NCBI GenBank assembly: GCA_029209985.1
Contig: JARGNZ010000006.1
Span: 101,491 to 140,108 of the forward strand
Direction: 5' to 3'
Origin: Parvibaculaceae bacterium
GTDB taxonomy: Bacteria > Pseudomonadota > Alphaproteobacteria > Parvibaculales > Parvibaculaceae
DNA length: 38,618 nucleotides
A model generated the notes under the pieces. That model saw only the letters and a program-made list of their open reading frames with translations. It made no database searches and was not told the DNA's origin. Positions 7,843 to 16,780 of the stretch are shown one piece after another. The translations under genes were made by a program, and so were the position numbers. Numbering within the stretch: position 1 is the first letter of the stretch; each line of letters opens with the position of its first letter.

Positions 7843-8104
7843 AGACATGCCCAATGCGACGTCGCCTGTGACAGCGGATGCGGTTCTACATCCCGAGGGG
7901 GTCATCTTTGAGATGATTGCTTCGGGTAATGCGACCAAAGTATCTGCCATTGATGGGGCGAGTGGATTTGAAGTGTGTATTGTGGGTAGTTCGAAAGAAA
8001 GCAAGGCGGCGCTTCAGCGTGTGGCTTTAGCAAAGCTTGATTTCGTGATGTCTAAACAGAATAAAACCGCGAGCCGTTCAACGGATCGCGGTTTTTATGC
8101 TTAG
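7832..8104 (+). CDS. small conserved protein overlapping hemA (possibly the DUF6898 family)
   Basis: A 90-residue protein whose GTG start at 7832 overlaps the hemA end by 11 bases; AAAGGA at 7817-7822 is spaced nine bases from it, and ATG 7847 is an alternative. The core, about residues 24-72 ([19 protein letters not shown], then FEVCIVG and [12 protein letters not shown]), resembles short alphaproteobacterial proteins that I remember as DUF6898, with the pattern KVSAID...G.EV.IVG. I cannot confirm that assignment here. No signal peptide, membrane span or catalytic motif is evident. The coupling to hemA suggests co-expression with heme synthesis, but no function is known to me. Its last dozen codons coincide with a terminator hairpin. 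Confidence 0.7.
   Translation: MPPKDMPNATSPVTADAVLHPEGVIFEMIASGNATKVSAIDGASGFEVCIVGSSKESKAALQRVALAKLDFVMSKQNKTASRSTDRGFYA
8063..8096 (+). terminator. bidirectional intrinsic terminator between the hemA operon and mucR
   Basis: AAAACCGCGA (8063-8072) pairs with TCGCGGTTTT (8086-8095); after one G-A mismatch, CCGTT pairs with AACGG. T-runs on both strands make it work in both directions. It lies inside the last codons of the small hemA-overlapping gene, whose stop is at 8102-8104. Confidence 0.88.
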
Positions 8105-8135
8105 CTATCGCTAGGTATTATCGCGCCTTATAGGC

Positions 8136-8573
8136 TTAGCGGCGTGTTTGTTTTTGTGGTGTTGCTTGGCCGAGACCAATTTTCTTCGCAAGTTTAGAGC
8201 GCTGTTCTGCATAGTTGGGTGCCACCATTGGGTAGTCTGCTGGTAGGCCCCATTTTGCGCGATACTCTTCAGGCGTCATATCGTAGCGGGAGCGCAAATA
8301 GCGCTTCAACATTTTGAGTTTTTTGCCGTCTTCCAAGCAAATCAAATGATCGGGCGTAATGGATTTTTTAATCGCCACTGCGGGTTCTTGCGTGTTTGCA
8401 TTTGATGGTGTGTTGGAAGCTAGGTCGGTTAGAATCTGGTGAACCTCCCGGATCATGTCGGGGAGCTCATCTGATGAAATCGCATTATTACTCACATATG
8501 CCGAGACAATTCCTGACGCAAGCTGGAGCGCTTCACCACTAGAAATTGATTCGTCGTCGGAGTTTTCTACCAT
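8136..8573 (-). CDS. mucR: MucR/Ros family transcriptional regulator
   Basis: A 145-residue regulator of the alphaproteobacterial MucR/Ros family. The conserved C-terminal part is present: AVAIKKSITPDHLICLEDGKK, then LKMLKRYLRSRYDMTPEEYR and KWGLPADYPMVAPNYAEQRS. These proteins bind AT-rich, T-A-step targets and control envelope, motility and exopolysaccharide genes, often with autoregulation. Where zinc-binding members have C-x2-C and two histidines, this protein has C-x2-D and two tyrosines, so the finger is probably metal-free. ATG 8573 is preferred because GGA lies eight bases upstream; ATG 8579 is only two bases from it. It is convergent with hemA and divergent from glyA across a very AT-rich gap. 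Confidence 0.92.
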   Translation of the reverse strand: MVENSDDESISSGEALQLASGIVSAYVSNNAISSDELPDMIREVHQILTDLASNTPSNANTQEPAVAIKKSITPDHLICLEDGKKLKMLKRYLRSRYDMTPEEYRAKWGLPADYPMVAPNYAEQRSKLAKKIGLGQATPQKQTRR

Positions 8574-8579
8574 TCTCAT

Positions 8580-8996
8580 TGTCCACTTTTATACATGCAC
8601 GCGACAGATTTGTAATGGGTAGGATTTATGACGAAGTCTCGATGGAATAGCAAGTAGAACTACTGGTTTAGATTGAGAATTTTTCGCCTATTTAGTGGTT
8701 TGGTTAAATAGACTATGCATATTATGTTCTTACTTGAAATTTTGTAGTAAATAATTTTAATAAAAATAGTAAAAATAATTGTTATACTATTGTAGAGATC
8801 TGGTTGGTTTAAAGTAGAATATCTTTGATTTGCTGGTTTGAAAAGGGATCGCTTTGTCGGGCTTTCTAGCGCTTTCTAGCATTGTATTTATGTGCTATTC
8901 GGTGCCTGCTTATTCACTGACAGTTTCTGACGGTTCCCTCAATTTTGAAGCTGTTGAATAAGATGTGTGATTGGTCCCAAATGAAAAGGTAGACTC
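8580..8996. promoter_or_regulatory. AT-rich divergent control region between mucR and glyA
   Basis: A 417-base gap with no credible ORF. Bases about 8700-8800 are strikingly AT-rich compared with the rest of the window (runs such as TAAATAATTTTAATAAAAAT). This is the kind of DNA MucR/Ros proteins prefer, so autoregulation and control of glyA are plausible inferences. A 10-bp perfect tandem repeat lies at 8861-8880. I could not place confident -35/-10 boxes. Confidence 0.45.
8861..8880. repeat. perfect 10-bp tandem direct repeat upstream of glyA
   Basis: GCTTTCTAGC occurs twice back to back at 8861-8870 and 8871-8880. Each unit is itself a partial palindrome (GCT...AGC), and the period equals about one helical turn. 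It is 116 bases upstream of the glyA start, so it could be a binding site for a dimeric or cooperative regulator. Confidence 0.7.
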
Positions 8997-10301
8997 ATGA
9001 CAATCAGCGAGGCTGCAACCCGCGTTGCAAACCCTTCTTTCTTTGCAGATTCTGTTGCGAAAAAAGATCCTGAGTTGTTCAAAGCAATTGAGAACGAGCT
9101 GGATCGGCAGCAAAATCAGATTGAATTGATTGCTTCAGAAAACATTGTCTCTAAAGCGGTGCTTGAAGCACAAGGCTCTGTGCTGACAAACAAGTATGCC
9201 GAAGGATATCCTGGCCGTCGTTATTACGGTGGGTGTGAGTATGCTGATGTTGCCGAAGAACTGGCTATTGCACGTGCAAAAGAGCTCTTTGGGTGTGAAT
9301 ACGTCAATGTTCAACCGAACTCTGGGTCGCAAGCCAACCAAGGCGCGATGATGGCTTTGATCAAGCCGGGTGATACTATTTTGGGTATGAGCTTGGCTGC
9401 TGGTGGTCACTTGACGCACGGTGCGCCGCCGAACCAATCAGGTAAATGGTTCAAGGCCGTGCAATACGGAGTGCGTAAGCAAGATCACCGTATTGATATG
9501 GATGAAGTGGCTGCGCTGGCTCAGGAGCATAAACCTGCTCTTATTATTGCCGGTGCGTCTGCTTATCCACGGGAAATGGATTTTAAGGCCTTCCGCGAAA
9601 TTGCTGACTCTGTTGGTGCAAAGCTGATGGTTGATATGGCCCACTATGCTGGTTTGGTTGCGGCGGGTGTTTATCCTAGCCCGTTGCCATATGCAGATGT
9701 GGTGACAACGACAACACATAAAACATTGCGTGGCCCACGTGGGGGCATGATCCTTAGTAATGACCTTGCTTTGGGAAAAAAAATCAACTCAGCCATCTTC
9801 CCGGGTATTCAGGGTGGGCCGTTGATGCATGTGATTGCTGCGAAGGCTGTCGCTTTTGGTGAAGCTTTGACGCCTGAGTTTAAAACTTATCAGCAAACTG
9901 TTGTCGACAATGCACGCATGCTCGCACAAACCTTGGTTGAAGGCGGCTTGGATATTGTATCTGGTGGCACAGATTGCCATTTGATGTTGGTTGATTTGCG
10001 TCCGAAAGGTCTTACCGGGAATGTTGCGGAAGAGGGCATGGAACGTGCCTTCATTACTTGCAATAAAAACGGTGTACCATTTGACCCAGAAAAGCCGATG
10101 GTGACGTCTGGTGTTCGTTTGGGCACGCCGGCTGGCACCACACGCGGTTTCCAACCAGCAGAGTTCAAGCTTGTTGGGGAGTTGATTGTGGAAGTGCTTA
10201 ATGGCTTGGCGGCCAATGGGCCTGACAATAACCAAGAAGTTGAAGCATCCGTACGCGAGCGGGTGATTGCTTTGTGTAAGCGGTTCCCAATTTACGGGTA
10301 A
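8997..10301 (+). CDS. glyA: serine hydroxymethyltransferase
   Basis: A complete 434-residue PLP enzyme that interconverts serine and glycine while loading tetrahydrofolate with a one-carbon unit. Family blocks in order are [46 protein letters not shown], the PLP-lysine motif [15 protein letters not shown] (lysine K242) and [18 protein letters not shown]. The C-terminal domain has [20 protein letters not shown] precedes ATG 8997. It is the first gene of a likely glyA-nrdR run, and lies only about 900 bases from hemA, which consumes glycine. Confidence 0.98.
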   Translation: MTISEAATRVANPSFFADSVAKKDPELFKAIENELDRQQNQIELIASENIVSKAVLEAQGSVLTNKYAEGYPGRRYYGGCEYADVAEELAIARAKELFGCEYVNVQPNSGSQANQGAMMALIKPGDTILGMSLAAGGHLTHGAPPNQSGKWFKAVQYGVRKQDHRIDMDEVAALAQEHKPALIIAGASAYPREMDFKAFREIADSVGAKLMVDMAHYAGLVAAGVYPSPLPYADVVTTTTHKTLRGPRGGMILSNDLALGKKINSAIFPGIQGGPLMHVIAAKAVAFGEALTPEFKTYQQTVVDNARMLAQTLVEGGLDIVSGGTDCHLMLVDLRPKGLTGNVAEEGMERAFITCNKNGVPFDPEKPMVTSGVRLGTPAGTTRGFQPAEFKLVGELIVEVLNGLAANGPDNNQEVEASVRERVIALCKRFPIYG

Positions 10302-10334
10302 CGTTTAAGCTTACGTTTTGACCTAGGGGGAAGC

Positions 10335-10805
10335 ATGCGCTGTCCTTACTGCAGCAACGAAGATACGCAAGTTAAAGACTCTCGGCCGACGGAGGACAAT
10401 ACGTCCATCCGCCGGCGTAGGGCTTGCCCGGCTTGTGGCGGACGCTTTACGACATTTGAACGTGTTCAATTGCGAGAGCTTACGATTGTTAAAGGCAGTG
10501 GGCGGCGCGTTCCTTTTGAGCGTGATAAATTGATGCGCTCAGTCCAGGTCGCCATGCGCAAACGGCCTGTTGAAGCTGAACGCACAGAACGCATGGTTAG
10601 CGGTATTGTGCGACGTTTAGAAAGCATGGGCGAAACAGAAATTCCGGCTCAAGTCGTTGGTGAGCTTGTTATGGAAGGTCTGCGGACATTAGATGATATT
10701 GCCTATGTTCGGTTTGCCTCTGTCTACAAAGATTTTCGCGAAGCCAAGGATTTTGAAAACGTCATTGGCGAGCTATCGAGCACAGATGACGAGTTAGACG
10801 ATTAA
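10335..10805 (+). CDS. nrdR: transcriptional repressor NrdR
   Basis: A complete 156-residue NrdR. The N-terminal zinc ribbon is MRCPYC...[10 protein letters not shown] (C3, C6, C31, C34), followed by the basic DNA-contact segment SIRRRRACP, then the ATP-cone domain ([15 protein letters not shown] through [11 protein letters not shown]). NrdR senses ATP/dATP and represses ribonucleotide reductase genes through NrdR boxes; none of those targets is in this window. It follows glyA by 33 bases, the common glyA-nrdR pairing of Alphaproteobacteria. A weak stem (GCGTCC with GGGCGC, 10809-10824) follows the stop and may end the transcript. Confidence 0.97.
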   Translation: MRCPYCSNEDTQVKDSRPTEDNTSIRRRRACPACGGRFTTFERVQLRELTIVKGSGRRVPFERDKLMRSVQVAMRKRPVEAERTERMVSGIVRRLESMGETEIPAQVVGELVMEGLRTLDDIAYVRFASVYKDFREAKDFENVIGELSSTDDELDD

Positions 10806-10976
10806 ATTTGCGTCCTTTCGGGCGCTCATTTTAAGACCCTGTGTGCCTCGTTTCTCGAATTAACCTTGAGACGGCGCTGATGTGTCTCGGTTTGCTCACC
10901 TATATCCTACCAGTATCTATTATAGTTGCACCAGCGGTTGGTATGCGAAGCTGGATCGGGGCGAGAGGAATGAGAG

Positions 10977-12137
10977 ATGTATAAAGAGTTTTTGTCGCCT
11001 ATCGAAGATGTGATTGAGGATGCGCGCAACGGTAAGATGTTTGTGCTGGTTGATACCGAAGACCGGGACAATGAAGGGGATCTTGTTATTCCCGCGCAAA
11101 TGGCGACCCCTGAGACGGTCAACTTCATGGCCAAATATGGACGGGGGTTGATCTGCCTCGCGTTGACCGGGGAACGCTCTAAGCAGCTTAACCTTGAGTT
11201 GATGTCGAGCACCAATCAATCACGTCATCAAACAGCCTTTACGGTTTCTATCGAAGCGCGGGAGGGTGTGACGACAGGTATTTCAGCCCACGACCGCTCG
11301 CGTACGATTTCAGTAGCGATTGATCCAACCAAAGGGTCAACGGATATTGTGTCACCGGGGCATGTGTTCCCGTTGGTCGCACGCGATGGCGGCGTCTTGA
11401 TGCGGGCAGGCCATACGGAAGCGGCCGTTGATATTGCGCGTCTGGCCGGGCTTTATCCGGCAGGGGTGGTGTGTCAGATCATGCATGATGATGGCACGAT
11501 GGCAAAATTACCGGATTTGGTGAGTTTTGCCCAATTGCACGGGCTGAAGATTGCCACAATTGCTGAATTGATTGCTTACCGCCGGCGGCATGACAATTTT
11601 ATTCATCGGGCGATTGAAACTGAATTGGATACGAAGTTCGGCGGCACCTTCAATATGAATGTGTATCTCAACACGGTTGAATATGCTGAGCACATTGCGC
11701 TTACAAAGGGGGATATTCATACCTCCGAGCCGGTGCTGGTGCGGATGCACGCGATCAATGTGTTTGAAGATTTGTTGGGGGCTGTGAGTGAAAAAGGGAA
11801 GGGCGGACGCACCGAAGCGCTTCACAATTCCATGCGGATTATTGAAGAGGAAGGCCGGGGCGTCATCGTGCTGATCCGGGATACGACGGCGACGGTCGTG
11901 TCTGATATGCTGCTCCACAAGGGCGAAAGTGGTGGCAGCCAAGGTCCGCGTCGATTGCGGGAATACGGTGTTGGGGCGCAAATCTTGTTGGATTTGGGCA
12001 TAAAAGACATGGTGTTGCTGTCTGATACAGAGCGGCAAATTGTCGGTTTGGACGGTTATGGGCTGAAAGTTGTGGCGCAAGAAGCAATAACAGGCAATAA
12101 ACGGCTGGAGAATACAGCGCCCACGCATACCGAGTGA
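10977..12137 (+). CDS. ribB: 3,4-dihydroxy-2-butanone-4-phosphate synthase with degenerate GTP cyclohydrolase II-like domain
   Basis: A 386-residue two-domain protein. Residues 1 to about 205 are a full DHBP synthase: [15 protein letters not shown] (acidic metal loop), [21 protein letters not shown] and [20 protein letters not shown]. It turns ribulose-5-phosphate into the four-carbon riboflavin precursor. The C-terminal half aligns with GTP cyclohydrolase II, but the zinc-cysteine segment (C-H-S-x-C...C-D-C) is replaced by a cysteine-free stretch around [15 protein letters not shown], so cyclohydrolase activity is unlikely. This matches the RibBX type known from Proteobacteria. The usual neighbours ribD, ribE and ribH are absent on both sides. 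No FMN riboswitch is recognisable in the 171-base upstream gap. Confidence 0.9.
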   Translation: MYKEFLSPIEDVIEDARNGKMFVLVDTEDRDNEGDLVIPAQMATPETVNFMAKYGRGLICLALTGERSKQLNLELMSSTNQSRHQTAFTVSIEAREGVTTGISAHDRSRTISVAIDPTKGSTDIVSPGHVFPLVARDGGVLMRAGHTEAAVDIARLAGLYPAGVVCQIMHDDGTMAKLPDLVSFAQLHGLKIATIAELIAYRRRHDNFIHRAIETELDTKFGGTFNMNVYLNTVEYAEHIALTKGDIHTSEPVLVRMHAINVFEDLLGAVSEKGKGGRTEALHNSMRIIEEEGRGVIVLIRDTTATVVSDMLLHKGESGGSQGPRRLREYGVGAQILLDLGIKDMVLLSDTERQIVGLDGYGLKVVAQEAITGNKRLENTAPTHTE

Positions 12138-12208
12138 ATTTGGCACGCGTTGCTCTTTGAGAGCATTGAGTTTAGGGCCTTTGAAATTGACGAACAGGAG
12201 TCGGTCGC

Positions 12209-12691
12209 GTGAGTGCTACCCCGAGCAAAAAGAAGATGGCGAGAAATGCGAAAAGTGCGGCACGGTTGGGTGCTGTGCAGGCTCTTTATCAAATGGATAT
12301 GAGCCAGACGCCGCTTGAAACTGTCATCGAAGAATTTGCGCACCACCGGCTGGGCCATGAAATTGAAGGGGATCAATTTCATCAAGCCGACGAGCCGCAT
12401 TTCAATGATGTTGTGCGCGGTGTTGTGCGCGAACAAGTCAGCATTGATCAGAAAATTCATGGGGCGCTTGCTGAAGGGTGGGCGCTTGCCCGGATTGACA
12501 GCACCATGCGGGCGATCTTGCGCTCAGGGGTGTATGAGCTGCAGCGGTGTAAAGACGTGCCGGTAAAAGTGGTTATCAATGAGTATGTTGAAGTTGCCCG
12601 TGCCTTTTTTGAAGGTGATGAGCCGGGTGTTGTGAACGGTGTTATGGACAAGCTCGGGCACTCTTTGCGGCCAGATGAGTTTTCCAAATAG
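12209..12691 (+). CDS. nusB: transcription antitermination factor NusB
   Basis: A complete 160-residue all-helical NusB. The N-terminal block SAARLGAVQALYQMDMS and the C-terminal block IDSTMRAILRSGVYEL followed by VINEYVEVARAFFEGDEPG are typical. With NusE (S10) it binds boxA RNA for rRNA antitermination. The GTG start at 12209 follows CAGGAG (12195-12200) with eight bases of spacing. Between ribB and nusB one normally finds ribH in this class; here there are only 71 bases. Confidence 0.95.
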   Translation: MSATPSKKKMARNAKSAARLGAVQALYQMDMSQTPLETVIEEFAHHRLGHEIEGDQFHQADEPHFNDVVRGVVREQVSIDQKIHGALAEGWALARIDSTMRAILRSGVYELQRCKDVPVKVVINEYVEVARAFFEGDEPGVVNGVMDKLGHSLRPDEFSK

Positions 12692-12734
12692 ATTTTAACA
12701 CCTGTAGACCTGAGCCAATTGGACCAGACCAGAG

Positions 12735-13733
12735 ATGAGCGCAGATGACCAAAGCTCCGGGCACGAATTTGATTTGATTGCCACTCTGCTTGCGCCCCTC
12801 ACTGCCCACACCCCCGAAGCCTTAGGGTTGAAGGACGATGCAGCTGTATTGCAGCCGCCAGTGGGGCATGACCTTATTTTGACGAAAGACGCGATCGTGG
12901 AAGGTGTTCACTATTTGCGTTCTGACCCACCGGAGCAAATTGCCCAAAAACTGATGCGTGTCAACTTGTCTGATTTAGCGGCTAAAGGTGCTAAGCCTTT
13001 GGGATGTCTATTGGCGGCAGGATGGGCGCCAAAGACGACTCGCCCCTGGCAAGAGGCTTTTGTACGCGGACTTGCAGCCGATCAAGAGGCATTTGGCCTG
13101 CGTTTAATGGGCGGAGATACGGTTTCAGCTCCCGGGGGTGCGTTTTTTTCACTCAGTGCGTTTGGGGCAGTTCCTCACGGAGAAATGGTGCAGCGCACGG
13201 GCGCGCAGGTCGATGATGTCATCTTTGTCAGTGGGACCATTGGCGATGGCTTTGGTGGCCTACAAGTCGGGCTTCATAATGCGGATGGGTTGTCTGCGGA
13301 TGCCTGTGAGGCACTTCTTACGCGCTATCGTTTGCCATTGCCACGCCTGTCGCTTGGGCCGCTGTTGCGCCGTTTTGCCCATGCGGCGATTGATGTCTCA
13401 GACGGACTTATCGCAGATTTAGGCCACCTTTGTGCGACATCGGAGGTGGGGGCACGCGTGCGGGTTGAAGATGTTCCGTTTTCTGATGGGGTGTGTGAGG
13501 GCCTATCCAAAGGCTTGTGGTCTTGGCAAGATCTGGTCTCCGGCGGTGATGATTATGAAGTTTTGGCCGTCATTCCCCCAGACCGGGCGCTTTTGTTTCA
13601 GCAAGAGGCGTTGAGAGTAGGTCTGTCGGTGCATCCGGTTGGGACTATTGTTGCGGCGCAAGATGGATTTAATGTTCTTGACCCAGAGGGTCAGTATGCC
13701 GACATTCCTCATACGGGATATCAGCACTTCTAA
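12735..13733 (+). CDS. thiL: thiamine-monophosphate kinase
   Basis: A complete 332-residue ThiL of the PurM/ThiL ATP-binding fold, which phosphorylates thiamine monophosphate to the active diphosphate. Landmarks are the N-terminal LGLKDDAAVLQPP, the metal and substrate block VNLSDLAAKGAKPLGCLLAAGW, GLRLMGGDTVSAPGG, the AIDVSDGLIADLGHL motif, and the C-terminal SGGDDYEVLAVIP. It follows nusB by 43 bases, the conserved nusB-thiL pair, and probably shares its transcript. No terminator is obvious in the 168 bases before hppA. Confidence 0.96.
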   Translation: MSADDQSSGHEFDLIATLLAPLTAHTPEALGLKDDAAVLQPPVGHDLILTKDAIVEGVHYLRSDPPEQIAQKLMRVNLSDLAAKGAKPLGCLLAAGWAPKTTRPWQEAFVRGLAADQEAFGLRLMGGDTVSAPGGAFFSLSAFGAVPHGEMVQRTGAQVDDVIFVSGTIGDGFGGLQVGLHNADGLSADACEALLTRYRLPLPRLSLGPLLRRFAHAAIDVSDGLIADLGHLCATSEVGARVRVEDVPFSDGVCEGLSKGLWSWQDLVSGGDDYEVLAVIPPDRALLFQQEALRVGLSVHPVGTIVAAQDGFNVLDPEGQYADIPHTGYQHF

Positions 13734-13901
13734 AATTCCACGCCTTATAGGCCTTACGGCTGTTGCTTTGCTTGAACTTGTTTGGCAAGGTTTCAGCAGT
13801 ATTTGAGTGAGGAGGGGTTCGGGGAGCGAATCAATCATCAGTACAAGTCTTAAATAGCCCTCGTGTCCTTTTATGCGTAATGCGAAAATAAGGAAACGTT
13901 T

Positions 13902-16016
13902 ATGAGCACTGTTTTGATGGCGATCATCGGCTGTGGGGTTCTGGCTATTGTCTACGGACTTTTTGCTGCCCGATCCGTGATGGCAGCCGACGCGGGCAAC
14001 GCGCGGATGCAAGAAATAGCCAGCGCAATTCAGGAGGGCGCGAGCGCCTACCTCAATCGCCAATATACAACCATCGCGATCGTCGGGGTCGCAATTTTCA
14101 TTCTAGCATATTTTTTACTCGGTCTTGCCGTGGCTATTGGATTTGCCACCGGTGCCATTCTATCTGGTGCGGCGGGTTATATCGGCATGTTGGTTTCTGT
14201 GCGGGCAAATGTGCGCACGACGCAAGCTGCAAGCGTTAGCTTGGCAGGAGGCTTAACAATCGCGTTTCGCTCAGGAGCTGTCACAGGCATGTTGGTGGCC
14301 GGTCTCGCCTTATTATCTGTGGCTGTGTACTACGCTGTTTTGACAGGCCCTATGGGTCTTTCTTCTGATAGCCGTACCGTGATCGATGCATTGATTGCAT
14401 TGGGCTTTGGGGCGTCTTTAATTTCTATTTTTGCACGTCTTGGCGGCGGCATCTTTACAAAGGGTGCAGACGTCGGAGGGGACTTGGTTGGGAAGCTTGA
14501 AGCCGGTATTCCCGAAGATGATCCACGTAACCCGGCAACTATTGCTGATAATGTGGGCGACAATGTGGGCGACTGTGCGGGCATGGCTGCCGACTTGTTT
14601 GAAACCTATGCAGTGACCATTGTGGCGACCATGGTTTTGGCCTCTATCTTTTTTACGGGGGCAGCGGCGACGGACCTTATGATGTATCCGCTTGCGATTG
14701 GGGGGACGTGTATTCTTACCTCTATCATTGGTACGTTCTTCGTGCGGTTGGGTAAAAGCAACAACATCATGAATGCGCTGTATAAAGGTTTTATCGCTTC
14801 TGCGGTTCTCTCTTTGGTGGCGCTCTATTTTGTTACAGACCACATTGTTGGATTGAACACTAGCTTTACGGTTGGCACCCAAACGTTTACGGGGATGGCT
14901 CTTTATGAGTGTGGGGTCGCTGGGCTTGTGATTACGGGTTTGATCATTTGGGTGACTGAATATTATACCGGGGTCACTTATCGTCCTGTGCAATCTGTTG
15001 CACGGGCCTCGGTGACGGGGCACGGCACCAATGTCATCCAAGGGTTGGCTGTTTCATTGGAATCGACCGCACTGCCAGCGATCATCATTGTGGTCGGTAT
15101 CTTGGTGACGTATTCGCTTGCAGGTTTATTTGGTATCGCTATCGCTGTGAGCACCATGCTTGCACTTGCAGGAATGGTTGTCGCGCTTGATGCATTCGGT
15201 CCGGTTACGGATAATGCAGGCGGGATTGCTGAGATGGCCGATCTGCCTGAGGAGGTGCGCCAAACAACAGACGCATTGGACGCCGTTGGGAATACCACTA
15301 AGGCGGTGACCAAGGGCTATGCGATTGGGTCTGCCGGTCTGGGGGCATTAGTGTTGTTTGCAGCCTATACGCAAGACATCATGTATTTTGCCTCTAACGC
15401 TGACACCTATACCTATTTTGCAGGTGTGACCCCTGATTTCTCCTTGTCCAATCCCTTTGTGGTGGTTGGTTTGTTTGTGGGAGGCATGTTGCCGTATCTG
15501 TTTGGTGCCATGGGCATGACGGCGGTTGGCCGTGCGGCTGGTGCGATTGTGGAAGAGGTCCGTCGGCAATTTAAGGAGAAGCCGGGCATTATGGCGGGCA
15601 CTGAAAAGCCTGACTATAAAGCGGCGGTTGATTTGCTGACGCGTTCGGCTATTCGCGAAATGGTGGTGCCTTCTATGCTACCGGTTTTGTCTCCAATCGC
15701 CTTGTATTTCATCATCCTGCAAGTCTCAGACAAATCGTCTGCGTTTTCTGCACTGGGTGCCATGTTGCTTGGTGTGATTGTCACTGGCTTGTTTGTGGCT
15801 TTGTCCATGACGGCAGGTGGTGGCGCATGGGACAACGCCAAGAAGTTCATCGAAGATGGCAATCATGGGGGCAAAGGCTCGGATGCACATAAGGCGGCGA
15901 TCACTGGCGACACAGTCGGCGATCCTTATAAAGATACGGCTGGTCCCGCAGTGAACCCAATGATTAAAATCACAAACATTGTGGCATTGCTGTTGTTGGC
16001 CGTTCTCGCCCACTAA
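13902..16016 (+). CDS. hppA: membrane-bound proton-pumping pyrophosphatase, K+-independent type
   Basis: A complete 704-residue integral membrane H+-PPase with about 16 hydrophobic segments, which hydrolyses pyrophosphate and pumps protons across the cytoplasmic membrane. Catalytic loops are [59 protein letters not shown] and the C-terminal [18 protein letters not shown]. The potassium-dependence position is a lysine, K467 in GNTTKAV; K+-dependent enzymes have alanine there, so this is predicted to be K+-independent. AAGGA is spaced seven bases before ATG 13902. It follows thiL as in many Alphaproteobacteria. Confidence 0.98.
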   Translation: MSTVLMAIIGCGVLAIVYGLFAARSVMAADAGNARMQEIASAIQEGASAYLNRQYTTIAIVGVAIFILAYFLLGLAVAIGFATGAILSGAAGYIGMLVSVRANVRTTQAASVSLAGGLTIAFRSGAVTGMLVAGLALLSVAVYYAVLTGPMGLSSDSRTVIDALIALGFGASLISIFARLGGGIFTKGADVGGDLVGKLEAGIPEDDPRNPATIADNVGDNVGDCAGMAADLFETYAVTIVATMVLASIFFTGAAATDLMMYPLAIGGTCILTSIIGTFFVRLGKSNNIMNALYKGFIASAVLSLVALYFVTDHIVGLNTSFTVGTQTFTGMALYECGVAGLVITGLIIWVTEYYTGVTYRPVQSVARASVTGHGTNVIQGLAVSLESTALPAIIIVVGILVTYSLAGLFGIAIAVSTMLALAGMVVALDAFGPVTDNAGGIAEMADLPEEVRQTTDALDAVGNTTKAVTKGYAIGSAGLGALVLFAAYTQDIMYFASNADTYTYFAGVTPDFSLSNPFVVVGLFVGGMLPYLFGAMGMTAVGRAAGAIVEEVRRQFKEKPGIMAGTEKPDYKAAVDLLTRSAIREMVVPSMLPVLSPIALYFIILQVSDKSSAFSALGAMLLGVIVTGLFVALSMTAGGGAWDNAKKFIEDGNHGGKGSDAHKAAITGDTVGDPYKDTAGPAVNPMIKITNIVALLLLAVLAH

Positions 16017-16048
16017 ATAATGGGTGCGATCTTTGTGAGGTTAAAAGG

Positions 16049-16078
16049 AAAGCCCCGTGTGATGTCACGCGGGGCTTT
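16049..16078 (+). terminator. intrinsic terminator between hppA and bamE
   Basis: AAAGCCCCGTGTGA pairs with TCACGCGGGGCTTT with a single G-U pair, giving a stem of up to 14 bp with a minimal loop, then TTTAT. A-runs on the left arm let it also serve the convergent bamE transcript. Confidence 0.88.
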
Positions 16079-16115
16079 ATCTATTCGCTCTCTCGTAGAA
16101 CTTAGTCTGCGATTT

Positions 16116-16580
16116 TTATTTTCCGGGGCCTTTTGGGCCGCCTGCCGGTTTGTTGAATTTTCCGAGGTTCCCGAAAATTTCACCCAAAACGGAGAGGTCT
16201 TTACCTCTGGTTGGGGTTGTCCGATCAATGAAGTTGACGATCTGGCCATCTTCTAGCCCGTAGTGGCCAATCTTTTGGACGGCTTTCGTCTCGTCAAATT
16301 CCACAGCGATGACCCGGCGCTCTACTTCTTCTGGTTCGAAGAAGGTGACGGTTTCAACGCGACTGAAAATGTAATACCAGGCTTCATTGTCTACAGTGGA
16401 AGTGGTGGAAGGGGAGCCAAGCAGACCGCGCACTTGTTGGTGCGTCATACCATTTTCTAGGCGTTCCACAATCTTATCGTCAAATTTATAGCCTCGGTGC
16501 TCTTGCAACGGTGCACAGGCGGTTGTGGCCAAAGCAGCTGTTAGAGCGAGCCCTGCGGCCCATTTTGTCATTCGCTTCAT
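16116..16580 (-). CDS. bamE: outer-membrane assembly lipoprotein BamE (SmpA/OmlA family)
   Basis: A 154-residue lipoprotein. The signal peptide begins MKRMTKWAAGLALTAALATTAC and the acylated cysteine would be C22; the lipobox is slightly unusual, with threonine at -3. The BamE fold follows: GMTHQQVRGLLGSPSTTSTV, then EAWYYIFSRVE and the C-terminal strand RVIAVEFDE. BamE helps the Bam complex insert beta-barrel proteins. ATG 16580 is preferred because GGGAAG lies just before it and the signal peptide starts there, although the frame is open to 16673. The tail (about residues 125-154) is glycine/proline/lysine-rich. It is divergent from the cytochrome chaperone gene, a common alphaproteobacterial arrangement. 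Confidence 0.92.
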   Translation of the reverse strand: MKRMTKWAAGLALTAALATTACAPLQEHRGYKFDDKIVERLENGMTHQQVRGLLGSPSTTSTVDNEAWYYIFSRVETVTFFEPEEVERRVIAVEFDETKAVQKIGHYGLEDGQIVNFIDRTTPTRGKDLSVLGEIFGNLGKFNKPAGGPKGPGK

Positions 16581-16780
16581 ATCGCTTCCCGATAATTCCT
16601 CTGACCCGCCTTTTGAGCGGTTCACTCGACTAAAGCCCTCTGTTGACGTAGCCGGGTTCACGGTTAATTTCAACTAACTTGCGCAAATTCATTCATATAG
16701 CCGCTAAATCTGCCTCAAAATGCGAGGTGCGGCCTTTTTGAGCAGTTCCCTCATATGGGGGAATGGTGTAGATAACTGAC

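Noticed and set aside
2297-12163. Palindrome CTCTTTGAGAG just after two stop codons (2297-2307 after mmsB, 12153-12163 after ribB)
   Set aside because: Only 11 bases, no T-run, and two copies in a window this size may be chance; not called as a repeat family.
8123-13765. Shared short text CGCCTTATAGGC in the mucR-end region and after thiL
   Set aside because: About a dozen bases, different contexts, and one copy overlaps coding sequence; no evidence for a repeat element.
14418-15041. 207-residue minus-strand frame inside hppA
   Set aside because: Antisense shadow; His/Arg/Asn-rich text with no motif, while the plus strand has complete H+-PPase motifs.
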